A program made the translations under genes and the position numbers. From Gemmobacter sp. (lineage in GTDB: Bacteria > Pseudomonadota > Alphaproteobacteria > Rhodobacterales > Rhodobacteraceae), in assembly GCF_034676705.1 (NCBI RefSeq), contig NZ_JAUCBS010000013.1, forward strand, positions 2,212,501 through 2,276,500: a stretch of DNA of 64,000 nucleotides. Reading direction: 5' to 3'. Below, piece after piece: positions 8,556 through 16,563 of this stretch; positions within the stretch are counted from its first letter, which is position 1, and each line of letters starts with the position of its first letter. Under the pieces are notes generated by a model. It made no database searches. It was given only the letters and a program-made list of their open reading frames with translations, and was not told the DNA's origin.

Positions 8556-9553
8556 GGTGCCCTCTGGAAACTCGGTTCGGGCCGGGCCCCATGCCCTTCC
8601 CGTTGCGGCGCCTGCCCTAGCACGGCCCTTGGGGCTTGAAAACCCCGATCAAGGCGCAGGAAGGCGGCCTGCGCGGCAGGGATGGGGGCCGGCAGCAGCC
8701 GGGCGGCCAGGTGCCAGATCAGCTCGTGCCCCAGGATGACTCGGGCGGTGTCGGGCGCGATGCCGGGGGGCAGCAGCGGCGCAAGATCGTCCAGCACCGG
8801 CAAGGCGGCATCGGCCAGCGCCCCGGCCGCCTGCCGCGCCAGCCGGTCCAGCGGATCGCCCGGCCGGATCATGGGGGCGGGGCCGCCGGGAAGCTGCACC
8901 AGCGGGCCAGGTGGCGGGTGGTCCAGCACGGCAAGGGTCGCAGGATCGGCGGCAAGGCGGCGCAGATCGGCGATGGTGGCATCGGCCCAGACCATGCACA
9001 GCGCCGCCTGCCCGCCTTGCACCATGTTCAGCCCGGCCGAACCGGCGGCAGGCGGCCATACTGCCCAGACGGCGCCGCGCCAGAACGGGTGCGCCAGATC
9101 CAGCGCATCGGGCGGCAACAGGCCCCGCGCGCGCAGCACATCCCAGAACCAGCCGTCCAGCAGATGGCCAAAGACCACCGCCGGGGCATGGCCGGCCAGC
9201 CCCTGCGGCGCCAGAACATCTGCAATGGCCCCGCGCGCCGCCACCAATCCTGGCAGCAGCGGCGCCGCCAGCCCCGGCAGCCGGTCGCGCAGGGGGGTGG
9301 CCAGCACCATGGGCATCGTGCTGTGCCAGCGGTCGCCGCGGCGGGCGATCAGGCCGAATGCCTCCAGCAAGGTCAGCTGGCTGTCGCTGCCCGGCAGGGC
9401 ATCCCGTGCAGCGCCGGCCCGCGCCAGCCACAGCAGGCGCCCGTTGCCGTCCATCCGCACAACGCCCTGCGGGGTTCGCCGGGCATGCAGGCAAAAGCAG
9501 TGCAGTCCCCAGCGGGCCAGATCCTGCGGCGGGTCATGGGGGAATACCGTCAC
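8498..9553 (-). CDS. hypothetical protein, possible winged-helix segment
   Basis: About 351 aa, not recognised. The start is uncertain: the frame continues to 9661, but that would run into the divergent ABC-F gene, and GTG 9553 (VTVFPHDPPQDL) is the last plausible start before it. The segment LLEAFGLIARRGDRWHSTMPMV (around residues 55-80) has the helix-then-wing cadence of a winged-helix domain. The remainder is rich in A, L, P and W. The C-terminus runs 58 bp into ndk, and its last ~50 residues look unlike folded protein, so the real gene may have been shortened by a frameshift. It has a strong GC-codon pattern consistent with coding. Confidence 0.5.
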   Translation of the reverse strand: MTVFPHDPPQDLARWGLHCFCLHARRTPQGVVRMDGNGRLLWLARAGAARDALPGSDSQLTLLEAFGLIARRGDRWHSTMPMVLATPLRDRLPGLAAPLLPGLVAARGAIADVLAPQGLAGHAPAVVFGHLLDGWFWDVLRARGLLPPDALDLAHPFWRGAVWAVWPPAAGSAGLNMVQGGQAALCMVWADATIADLRRLAADPATLAVLDHPPPGPLVQLPGGPAPMIRPGDPLDRLARQAAGALADAALPVLDDLAPLLPPGIAPDTARVILGHELIWHLAARLLPAPIPAAQAAFLRLDRGFQAPRAVLGQAPQREGHGARPEPSFQRAPWPSNAPCRSSNPMRPAAT

Positions 9554-9638
9554 GCTGCACCTGTCACATCGTCCCCGTCCAGCCTGACCGCACCGGGCGC
9601 GATTGACAAGCGGGCAGCCACAGGGCAACCCAGCCGCC

Positions 9639-11486
9639 ATGCTGCGTATCGAGAACATCACCTATTCCGTCGAAGGCCGCCCCCTGTTCGAGGGCGCCAG
9701 TGCCACCATTCCTGCCGGCCACAAGGTGGGCCTTGTCGGCCGCAACGGCGCCGGCAAGACCACGCTGTTCCGGCTGATCCGGGGCGAACTTGCGCTGGAA
9801 GGCGGCGAGATCTCGCTGCCCAGCCGGTCGCGCATCGGCGGGGTGGCGCAGGAAGTGCCGTCCTCGTCCACCTCGCTGCTGGAAACGGTGTTGCAGGCCG
9901 ATACCGAACGGGCCGGGCTGCTGGCAGAATCGCAAACCGCGACCGACCCTGGCCGCATTGCCGAAATCCAGACGCGGCTGGCCGACATCGACGCCTGGTC
10001 GGCCGAGGGGCGGGCCAGTTCCATCCTGCGCGGCCTTGGCTTTGACGCCGAGGCGCAGTTGCGCCCCTGTTCGGATTTTTCCGGCGGCTGGCGGATGCGG
10101 GTGGCGCTGGCCGGCGTGCTGTTCGCCCAGCCCGACCTGCTGCTGCTGGACGAACCGACGAACTATCTGGATCTGGAAGGGGCGCTGTGGCTGGAAAGCT
10201 ATCTGCAAAAATATCCCCATACGGTCATCATCATCAGCCACGACCGCGGCCTGCTGAACCGTGCGGTGCAGGGCATCCTGCATCTGGACGCGAAAAAGCT
10301 GACCTACTGGCAAGGCGGCTATGACCAGTTCGCCCGCCAGCGCGCCGAACGCATCGCCGTTCAGGCCGCCGAGGCGCGCAAGCAGGATGCCCGCCGCGCC
10401 CATCTGCAAAGCTTCGTCGACCGCTTCCGCGCCAAGGCATCCAAGGCGGTGCAGGCGCAAAGCCGGCTGAAGATGCTGGAAAAGATGACCCCGATCACCC
10501 CGCCCGAGGAGGCGCGCAAACAGGTCTTCACCTTTCCCGAACCCGAGGAACTTTCGCCCCCGATCATCGGGATGGAGGGGGTTTCGGTCGGCTATGATGG
10601 CCGGGCGATCCTGAAGGGGCTGTCGCTGCGGATTGATCAGGACGACCGCATCGCCCTGCTGGGCCGCAATGGCGAGGGGAAATCGACGCTGTCGAAGCTC
10701 TTGGCCGGCAAGCTGCCGGCGATGGCCGGGCAGATCACCCGGTCGTCCAAGCTGCGCATCGGCTATTTCGCCCAGCATCAGGTGGACGAACTGCATCTGG
10801 ACGAAACGCCCTTGCAGCATATCCAGCGGCTGCGACCCGAAGAACACCAGTCCAAGCTGCGGGCGCGGCTGGCCGGTTTCGGCCTGCTGGCCGATCAGGC
10901 CGATACCGTGGTGGCGCGGCTGTCGGGCGGGCAGAAGGCGCGGCTGTCGCTGGTGCTGGCCACGCTGGATGCGCCTCATCTGCTGATCCTGGATGAACCG
11001 ACCAACCACCTGGACATCGAATCCCGCGAAGCCCTGGTCGAGGCGCTGACCGCCTATTCCGGTGCGGTGGTGCTGGTCAGCCATGACATGCACCTGCTGG
11101 GGCTGGTGGCGGACCGGCTGTGGCTGGTCAAGGGCGGCAAGGTTGCGCCCTATGGCAAGGATCTGGAAGCCTACCGCGCCGAACTGCTGGAACGGGACGC
11201 GCCGCCGCCGAAAGCCGAAAAGAAGGAAGCCCGCGTCAAGCCGTCGCGCGATGCCGTCCTGGCCCTGCGCGCCGAGGTGCGCAAATGCGAGGACCGCGTG
11301 ACCAAGCTGGAGGAGATGCGCGGCAAGGTGGCGGAAAAGCTGGCCGATCCGGGGCTGTACGACGATGCCCGCATCCACGAGCTGGAAGGCTGGAACCGCA
11401 AGTTCGCCGAAATCGAGGAAGCGATGGCCCGGGCCGAGACGCTGTGGCTGGATGCGCAAGAGCGGCTGGAGGCGGCCGAAGGCTGA
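9639..11486 (+). CDS. ABC-F family ATPase (YheS/Uup-like)
   Basis: 615 aa with two ABC cassettes and no membrane domain, hence ABC-F: translation factors acting at the ribosome. The first cassette has Walker A GRNGAGKT, signature FSGGWRMRVALA and LLLLDEPTNYLD. The second has GRNGEGKS, LSGGQKARLSL and LLILDEPTNHLD. The arginine- and glutamine-rich linker between them (around residues 225-300) is the P-site tRNA interaction motif region. A C-terminal coiled coil (RAEVRKCEDRVTKLEEM) follows. ATG 9639 begins the canonical MLRIENITYSV. It is divergent from the unknown gene before ndk. Confidence 0.92.
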   Translation: MLRIENITYSVEGRPLFEGASATIPAGHKVGLVGRNGAGKTTLFRLIRGELALEGGEISLPSRSRIGGVAQEVPSSSTSLLETVLQADTERAGLLAESQTATDPGRIAEIQTRLADIDAWSAEGRASSILRGLGFDAEAQLRPCSDFSGGWRMRVALAGVLFAQPDLLLLDEPTNYLDLEGALWLESYLQKYPHTVIIISHDRGLLNRAVQGILHLDAKKLTYWQGGYDQFARQRAERIAVQAAEARKQDARRAHLQSFVDRFRAKASKAVQAQSRLKMLEKMTPITPPEEARKQVFTFPEPEELSPPIIGMEGVSVGYDGRAILKGLSLRIDQDDRIALLGRNGEGKSTLSKLLAGKLPAMAGQITRSSKLRIGYFAQHQVDELHLDETPLQHIQRLRPEEHQSKLRARLAGFGLLADQADTVVARLSGGQKARLSLVLATLDAPHLLILDEPTNHLDIESREALVEALTAYSGAVVLVSHDMHLLGLVADRLWLVKGGKVAPYGKDLEAYRAELLERDAPPPKAEKKEARVKPSRDAVLALRAEVRKCEDRVTKLEEMRGKVAEKLADPGLYDDARIHELEGWNRKFAEIEEAMARAETLWLDAQERLEAAEG

Positions 11487-11559
11487 TCAGGGCGGGGCAC
11501 CCGGCCCCACCCGCTGGAGGGGCGTCGCGCCCCCCCTCGCCATTCTCCTCGGACCATTT

Positions 11560-12909
11560 ATGGATGGCTCCCGCGTGGCAAGGGCTTTTCGTGGCACTCT
11601 GGCATCTGGTCGGTTGCGGCCATTTATTCGGCGTCTGTCTGCTGCGCGGTGGCTGCGCGCCCTGATGAAAGTCCGCTTGGCTGCTATGGATCCCGATCAA
11701 TGGCACGCGCTCAAGGCGCTGCGGTCCGAACAGGGTATTCCGGCGGCTTGTCCGTCAGATGGCATCATCTCACCTTGCACCCCACCATCTCATTTGGGGC
11801 GCAGATCGCCCCGCGGTTCCCAAGCGGCGCGCGCCGCGTCGTAGCCAGTCCCGTTTCTCGGCAAGGCCCGGACGGTCCGCGCCATGCGGTTCGCCAAGGC
11901 GATCGCGGCCTGCCTTGCGGTCTTGCGTTGCAGGAGTTTCCAGAGCCAGTCGTTGCCGGGATCGCCCCGCCGCCGGGCGGTAATCACCCCATTGCGCCGA
12001 GATACAGGAGGCGCCGTACGTAGCGGTTGCCCATCTTCGAGATGCGCCCGGGCCTTTCCTTTCCACCGCCTGAATGCAGCTTCGGCGTGAGGCCGAGCCA
12101 GGCCGACAGGTCGCGGGACGTCCGAAAGCCGGTCACATCCGGCAGGGTCGCCGCCAGCGCTGTCGCGGTGCCCGGGCCGATGCCGGGAATGGTCTGCAGC
12201 CTCTTCGCAGCCTCGCTGGCCTCCGCTTCGCGGCGGATGTCCCTTGTGAGCGCGTCAATCCGTTTGCGGGTCTCGAAAAACTGGTCAGCCAGCAGGCGCA
12301 GCGGTGCCCGGGCAGCCGCCGGAAGGTCGGCGCGCTCACCCGCCTCGCGCAGTCGCCCGGCATTATGGACGCCTTTCGGTGCCACCGTGCCGAACTCCCC
12401 CAGATGCGCACGGATCGCGTTGGTGACCTGGGTCAGCTGCCGCACCAAGAATTCCCGGGCCCTGTGGGTCATCAGGAGTGCCTGTGTCTCCTCGCTCTTC
12501 ACCGGCACAAAGCGCATCGACGGCCGGGTCACGGCTTCGCAGATCGCCTCCGCATCCGCCTGGCCAGTCTTTCCGCGTCGGACGCAGGGTTTGACATGGG
12601 ATGGCGGCATCAGCCGAACGTCATGACCGAATTTGCCGAGCTCCCGCGCCCAGTGATGCGCCCCGGCACAGGCTTCAATGCCGACCAAGCAGGGCGCAAG
12701 CCGCTGGAAAAACTCCAGCATCTGGTTCCGCCGCAGCTGCCGCCTCAGGACGACCGAACCTTCGGCATCAACGCCGTGAATCTGGAAAACGGACTTGGCG
12801 AGGTCAACGCCGACCGTGGTAATCTCCGTCATGGATGGCTCCCCCCTGGAGGTGACTTTTGACAGCCCCCAATGTGGCACATCGCGATGCCGGGAGCGGG
12901 AGCCATCCA
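11560..12909 (-). mobile_element. IS110-family element (ends approximate)
   Basis: An IS110-family insertion inferred from its DEDD transposase. This family lacks reliable terminal repeats, so the ends are estimates. A 13-mer ATGGATGGCTCCC occurs at 11560-11572 and again at 12831-12843 over the transposase start, with an inverted near-copy at 12898-12909. The non-coding DNA on both sides of the transposase (11487-11789 and 12833-13062) has no ORF I can support and is where the guide (bridge) RNA of such elements would lie. The element sits between the ABC-F gene and marC. Confidence 0.6.
11790..12832 (-). pseudogene. IS110-family transposase, single frameshift near the C-terminus
   Basis: A DEDD-type recombinase of the IS110 family. 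The N-terminal RuvC-like domain has TVGVDLAKSVFQIHG (Asp), VGIEACAGAHHWA (Glu) and the KTGQADAEAI Asp pair. The C-terminal Tnp20 domain has LQTIPGIGPGTATALAATLP and the serine-containing DLSAWLGLTPKLHSGGGKER region. The frame from ATG 12832 stops at 11984 directly after YLGAMG at a run of four G. The expected ending (ITARRRGDPGNDWLWKLLQR... to RPK) continues in the -1 frame to 11790. This is either a one-base loss or, less likely, programmed frameshifting, so the copy is probably inactive. Confidence 0.8.
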
Positions 12910-13062
12910 CTCCATCAATGGCGGGCCAACCGGCGCCACCCCGTGGTATTTGAGAAAAGGCAAAGGGGAAGCCGCCGTGCAAAGGTATCGGGGCGATGGC
13001 CCCCTTGACGCAGGGCCGCGCCCGCTGTTCTGCTGGCGGCAACCCCAAGCGGAGCGTGCCCG
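12833..13062. other. non-coding spacer between IS110 transposase and marC
   Basis: 230 bp without a supportable ORF. It contains the inverted 12-mer pair (12831-12843 and 12898-12909) that can fold around a 54-nt loop, and one copy of the recurring CCCCGTGG-TATTTGAG element at 12938-12951. The distal part before 13063 should carry the marC promoter; no clear -35/-10 pair was identified. Confidence 0.5.
12938..12966 (+). repeat. CCCCGTGG-TATTTGAGAAAAGG element, copy near marC
   Basis: CCCCGTGGTATTTGAGAAAA (12938-12957) then GGCAAAGG is nearly identical to 60062-60090, 47 kb away. It belongs to the class of short intergenic elements with consensus CCCCGxGG(A/G)TATTTG seen five times in this window. 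Confidence 0.6.
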
Positions 13063-13695
13063 GTGATCGACCTGACCTTTCTGCTGGCGGCCTTTACCAC
13101 GCTTCTGGTCATCATCGACCCGATCGCGCTGGTGCCCCTGTTCATCAGCCTGACCCAGGGCATGACGCCGGCGCAGCGGCGGCGGACGGGGCTGCGCGCC
13201 TGCCTGGTGGCAGCGGGTATCCTGACGCTGTTCGGCGCGGTCGGGGAACAGCTGCTGACGCTGATCGGCATCACCCTGCCGGCCTTTCGCATCGCTGGCG
13301 GGCTGCTGTTGTTCCTGACCGCGCTGGACATGCTGTTCGAACGCCGCACCCGCCGGCGCGAGGACAAGGCGCACGAGGCCGAGGCCGGCCATGTGGACGA
13401 TCCGTCGGTCGTGCCGCTGGCCATTCCGCTGCTGGCGGGCCCCGGGGCCATCGCCTCGATGATCCTGCTGGTCGGGCAGGCGGGCGGCGGCTGGCAGGGG
13501 TTTCTGGTGGTCGAGGCGGTGATGCTGGCGGTGGTGCTGATCGCCTTTCTGAACTTCCTGATCGCGGATCGTCTGGGCCGGGCGCTGGGGCGCACGGGGA
13601 CCATGCTGGTCACGCGGTTGCTGGGGATGCTGCTGGCGGCGCTGGCGATCCAGTTCATCATCGACGGGGTCAAGGGCAGCGGGCTGGCCGGCTAG
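13063..13695 (+). CDS. MarC family integral membrane protein
   Basis: 210 aa with six hydrophobic segments and the MarC signature near the N-terminus (VIIDPIALVPLFISLT) and again in the second half (LAIPLLAGPGAIASMI). MarC proteins are inner-membrane proteins of unclear transport function; the old link to multiple antibiotic resistance is not supported. The start is GTG 13063 with AGCGGAG upstream. A cytosolic charged loop (ERRTRRREDKAHEAEAGH) separates the two halves. Confidence 0.88.
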   Translation: MIDLTFLLAAFTTLLVIIDPIALVPLFISLTQGMTPAQRRRTGLRACLVAAGILTLFGAVGEQLLTLIGITLPAFRIAGGLLLFLTALDMLFERRTRRREDKAHEAEAGHVDDPSVVPLAIPLLAGPGAIASMILLVGQAGGGWQGFLVVEAVMLAVVLIAFLNFLIADRLGRALGRTGTMLVTRLLGMLLAALAIQFIIDGVKGSGLAG

Positions 13696-13801
13696 CGCGG
13701 AAAGGGCGATCCGGCGCGGGAAATTCGCTGCGCGCGCTTGCCCTGAAGGGCCATGGCGGCTAAGGGGGCGACGATTGCCGCTGCTGCCGGAGAGGCCCGC
13801 C

Positions 13802-15106
13802 ATGATCCCCCGCTATTCCCGCCCCGAGATGGTCGCCATCTGGTCGCCCGAGACCAAGTTCAGGATCTGGTACGAGATCGAGGCCCATGCCTGCGATGCC
13901 CAGGCCGATCTGGGCGTGATCCCGCGCGCCAATGCCGAAGCCGTCTGGCGCGCCAGGGACGTGGAATTCGACGTGGCCCGCATCGACGAGATCGAGGCGG
14001 TGACCAAGCATGACGTGATCGCCTTTCTGACCCATCTGGCCGAACATGTCGGCGCCGACGAGGCGCGGTTCGTCCATCAGGGCATGACCAGTTCCGACGT
14101 GCTGGACACCACGCTGAACATCCAGCTGGTGCGCGCCTCGGACATCCTGCTGGCCGGGGTGGACCGCGTGCTGGCCGCGCTGAAGGCGCGGGCGTTCGAA
14201 CACAAGGACAGCGTGCGCATCGGCCGCAGCCACGGCATTCATGCCGAACCGACGACCATGGGCCTGACCTTTGCCCGCTTCTATGCCGAAATGGCGCGCG
14301 GCCGCAAACGGCTGGAAGCCGCGCGCGAGGAAATCCGCACCGGGGCGATTTCCGGCGCCGTGGGCACCTTCGCCAACATCGATCCGCGGGTCGAGGAATA
14401 TGTCTGCGACAAGCTGGGCCTGATCCCCGAGACGATTTCCACCCAGGTGATCCCGCGCGACCGCCACGCGATGTTCTTTGCCGTGCTGGGCGTGATCGCC
14501 AGCAGCATCGAGAATATCGCCATCGAGATCCGCCACATGCAGCGCACCGAGGTGCTGGAGGCCGAGGAATATTTCAGCCCCGGCCAGAAGGGCTCGTCCG
14601 CGATGCCGCACAAGCGCAATCCGGTGCTGACCGAGAACCTGACGGGCCTGGCCCGGCTGGTGCGCATGTCGGTCATTCCGGCGCTGGAGAATGTGGCGCT
14701 GTGGCACGAACGCGATATCTCGCATTCCTCGGTGGAGCGCGCGATCGGACCCGATACCACCGTCACGCTGGATTTCGCGCTGAACCGACTGGCCGGCGTG
14801 GTGGAAAAGCTGGTGGTCTACCCGGACAACATGTTGAAGAACATGAACAAGTTCAAAGGCTTGGTCATGTCGCAGCGCGTGCTGCTGGCGCTGACGCAAG
14901 CCGGTGTCAGCCGCGAAGACAGCTATCGTCTGGTGCAGCGCAACGCCATGAAGGTCTGGGAAAAGGGCGCCGATTTCAAGACCGAGCTCTTGGCCGACCC
15001 CGAGGTGACCGCCGCCCTGACCCCGGCCGAGATCGAGGAAAAGTTCGACCTTGGCTATCATACCAAGCATGTCGACACGATCTTTGCCCGGGTTTTCGGC
15101 GCCTAG
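13802..15106 (+). CDS. purB: adenylosuccinate lyase
   Basis: 434 aa, typical of the short bacterial PurB type. It catalyses two beta-eliminations: SAICAR to AICAR and adenylosuccinate to AMP. The fumarase/aspartase superfamily signature is present as GSSAMPHKRNP, with its mobile-loop catalytic serine, and the catalytic histidine region is QGMTSSDVLDT. ATG 13802 (MIPRYSRPEM) follows GGAGAGG at optimal spacing; the upstream in-frame start at 13775 is rejected. Other purine genes (purM, purN, hpt) are elsewhere in the window, not in this operon. Confidence 0.96.
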   Translation: MIPRYSRPEMVAIWSPETKFRIWYEIEAHACDAQADLGVIPRANAEAVWRARDVEFDVARIDEIEAVTKHDVIAFLTHLAEHVGADEARFVHQGMTSSDVLDTTLNIQLVRASDILLAGVDRVLAALKARAFEHKDSVRIGRSHGIHAEPTTMGLTFARFYAEMARGRKRLEAAREEIRTGAISGAVGTFANIDPRVEEYVCDKLGLIPETISTQVIPRDRHAMFFAVLGVIASSIENIAIEIRHMQRTEVLEAEEYFSPGQKGSSAMPHKRNPVLTENLTGLARLVRMSVIPALENVALWHERDISHSSVERAIGPDTTVTLDFALNRLAGVVEKLVVYPDNMLKNMNKFKGLVMSQRVLLALTQAGVSREDSYRLVQRNAMKVWEKGADFKTELLADPEVTAALTPAEIEEKFDLGYHTKHVDTIFARVFGA

Positions 15107-15126
15107 GCCCCATCCGGCGGCGATCA

Positions 15127-15148
15127 CGCATTTCGGGCGCGAAATGCG
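15127..15148 (+). terminator. hairpin after purB
   Basis: An 8-bp stem CGCATTTC / GAAATGCG with a 6-nt loop, 20 bp past the purB stop. There is no T tract, so it may be a 3'-end stabiliser rather than an intrinsic terminator. Confidence 0.4.
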
Positions 15149-15210
15149 CCCGGATCCGTGCTATCCTGTAACCGGGGCGCCCAGTGCCCCGGCCACCAGG
15201 GAGTTGCTGC

Positions 15211-15369
15211 ATGAAGACACGCATTCTGCTGACTGCCCTTGTTCTGGGCTTTGCGCCGGGGGCCGTTCTGGCCATGTGCCCGGGCAACCACGAAAAGGTG
15301 GTGGATTGCGCCAGCGGGGAAAAGCGCGATCCGGGTTCCGGCCAGTGCACCAAGCCGGTGAACAGCTGA
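15211..15369 (+). CDS. small secreted cysteine-containing protein (52 aa)
   Basis: MKTRILLTALVLGFAPGAVLA is a clear Sec signal peptide with an AxA-like cleavage site, leaving about 31 residues with three cysteines (AMCPGNHE, VDCASG, GQCTKP). Small periplasmic proteins of this pattern, with a chitin-binding-like C...C spacing, are common in Rhodobacterales, and their function is unknown. ATG 15211 is preceded by AGGGAGTTG. An in-frame start at 15184 would place the leader 9 residues in and is rejected. Between purB and the fliG-like gene. Confidence 0.7.
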   Translation: MKTRILLTALVLGFAPGAVLAMCPGNHEKVVDCASGEKRDPGSGQCTKPVNS

Positions 15370-15426
15370 TAACCTCACCTTAACCAGGGCCTGTCAGGCT
15401 GCGGGAAACCTTAGATGGAGGTTCCC

Positions 15427-16476
15427 ATGCCACAGGCCCTGGCCCGCATTGCGCCCCTGCGCAGTGCAGCCCCCGCCGATCTGCCGCTGACCAATCGCGA
15501 AAAGGCCGCCATCATCGTGCGGCTGCTGCTGGCCGAAGGGGCGCCGCTGCCGCTGGCGGCGCTGCCCGAACACATGCAGGCCGCGCTGACCGAACAGATG
15601 GCCACCATGCGGCTGGTGGACCGTGCCACGATGGATGCGGTGGTGGCCGAATTTGTCGGCCAGCTGGAATCGGTCGGCCTGTCGTTTCCCGGCGGGCTGG
15701 AAGGGGCGCTGTCCATGCTGGATGGCCATATCAGCCCCTCGGCCGCCAGCCGGCTGCGGCGGCTGGCCGGCGCCTCGGGCAAGGTGGACCCGTGGGAACG
15801 CATCATCCCCCTGCCCCCCGACCGCCTGCTGCCCGTGCTGGAGGATGAGGCGGTCGAGGTGGGGGCGGTGCTGCTTTCCAAGCTTCCGGTATCCAAGGCA
15901 GCGGATTTGCTGGGAAAACTGCCGGGGGACAAGGCGCGGCGCGTGGCGCATGCTGTCTCGCTGACCGGCAATATCGACCCCGATACGGTGCGCCGCATCG
16001 GCCTGTCGCTGGCCACGCAACTGGATTCCCAGCCGCCCAAGGCGTTCGAGGCCGGGCCCGAGGAACGGGTGGGCGCGATCCTGAACGTCAGTTCGGCCGC
16101 GGTGCGCGATGCGCTGCTGGACGGGCTGGGGGCCGAGGATGCGGCCTTTGCCGACAAGGTGCGCAAGGCGATCTTCACCTTTGGCCATATCCCCGCGCGG
16201 GTGGCCGGGCGCGATATTGCCAAGGTGGTGCGGATGGTCGATCAGCCCACGCTGGTCACCGCGCTGGTCGGGGCCATCGGGCCGCTGGCGCCGGTGGCCG
16301 AATTCATCCTGTCGAACATGAGCCAGCGCATGGCGCAATCCCTGCGCGAGGAGATGGCCACCAAGGGCAAGGTACGGGAAAAAGATGCCGAATCGGCCCA
16401 TACCGCCGTGGTGGATGCCGTGCGCAACCTGGAATCGCAGGGCGAGATTCGCCTGTTGCTGGAGGACGAGGAATGA
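15427..16476 (+). CDS. fliG: FliG-like flagellar motor switch protein, orphan
   Basis: 349 aa. FliG forms the rotor face of the flagellar C ring. The N-terminal domain appears as LTNREKAAIIVRLLLAEGA, with a middle domain (VGAVLLSKLPVSKAADLLGK) and the torque-generating C-domain (RKAIFTFGHI, AGRDIAKVVRMVDQPTLVTA, EFILSNMSQRMAQSLREEM). The charged torque helix is only partly conserved. ATG 15427 is preferred over 15415 because GGAGG lies 5 bp before it. No other flagellar gene is nearby: purB and kpsC flank it. It may serve a distant flagellar locus or be a divergent paralogue. Confidence 0.8.
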   Translation: MPQALARIAPLRSAAPADLPLTNREKAAIIVRLLLAEGAPLPLAALPEHMQAALTEQMATMRLVDRATMDAVVAEFVGQLESVGLSFPGGLEGALSMLDGHISPSAASRLRRLAGASGKVDPWERIIPLPPDRLLPVLEDEAVEVGAVLLSKLPVSKAADLLGKLPGDKARRVAHAVSLTGNIDPDTVRRIGLSLATQLDSQPPKAFEAGPEERVGAILNVSSAAVRDALLDGLGAEDAAFADKVRKAIFTFGHIPARVAGRDIAKVVRMVDQPTLVTALVGAIGPLAPVAEFILSNMSQRMAQSLREEMATKGKVREKDAESAHTAVVDAVRNLESQGEIRLLLEDEE

Positions 16477-16563
16477 TCCAGCCCCGTGGCCTTGGCAGGC
16501 GGCTTGCGCTAGGGTCGGGGCAGCCCGGATCCGGGCGGTTTGGCAACCCGGGCAGGCCTTGGC

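Noticed and set aside
11487..11789. Gene between the ABC-F ATPase and the IS110 transposase end
   Set aside because: Short plus-strand ORFs here have no ribosome site and atypical composition; the DNA is better explained as the IS110 flank.
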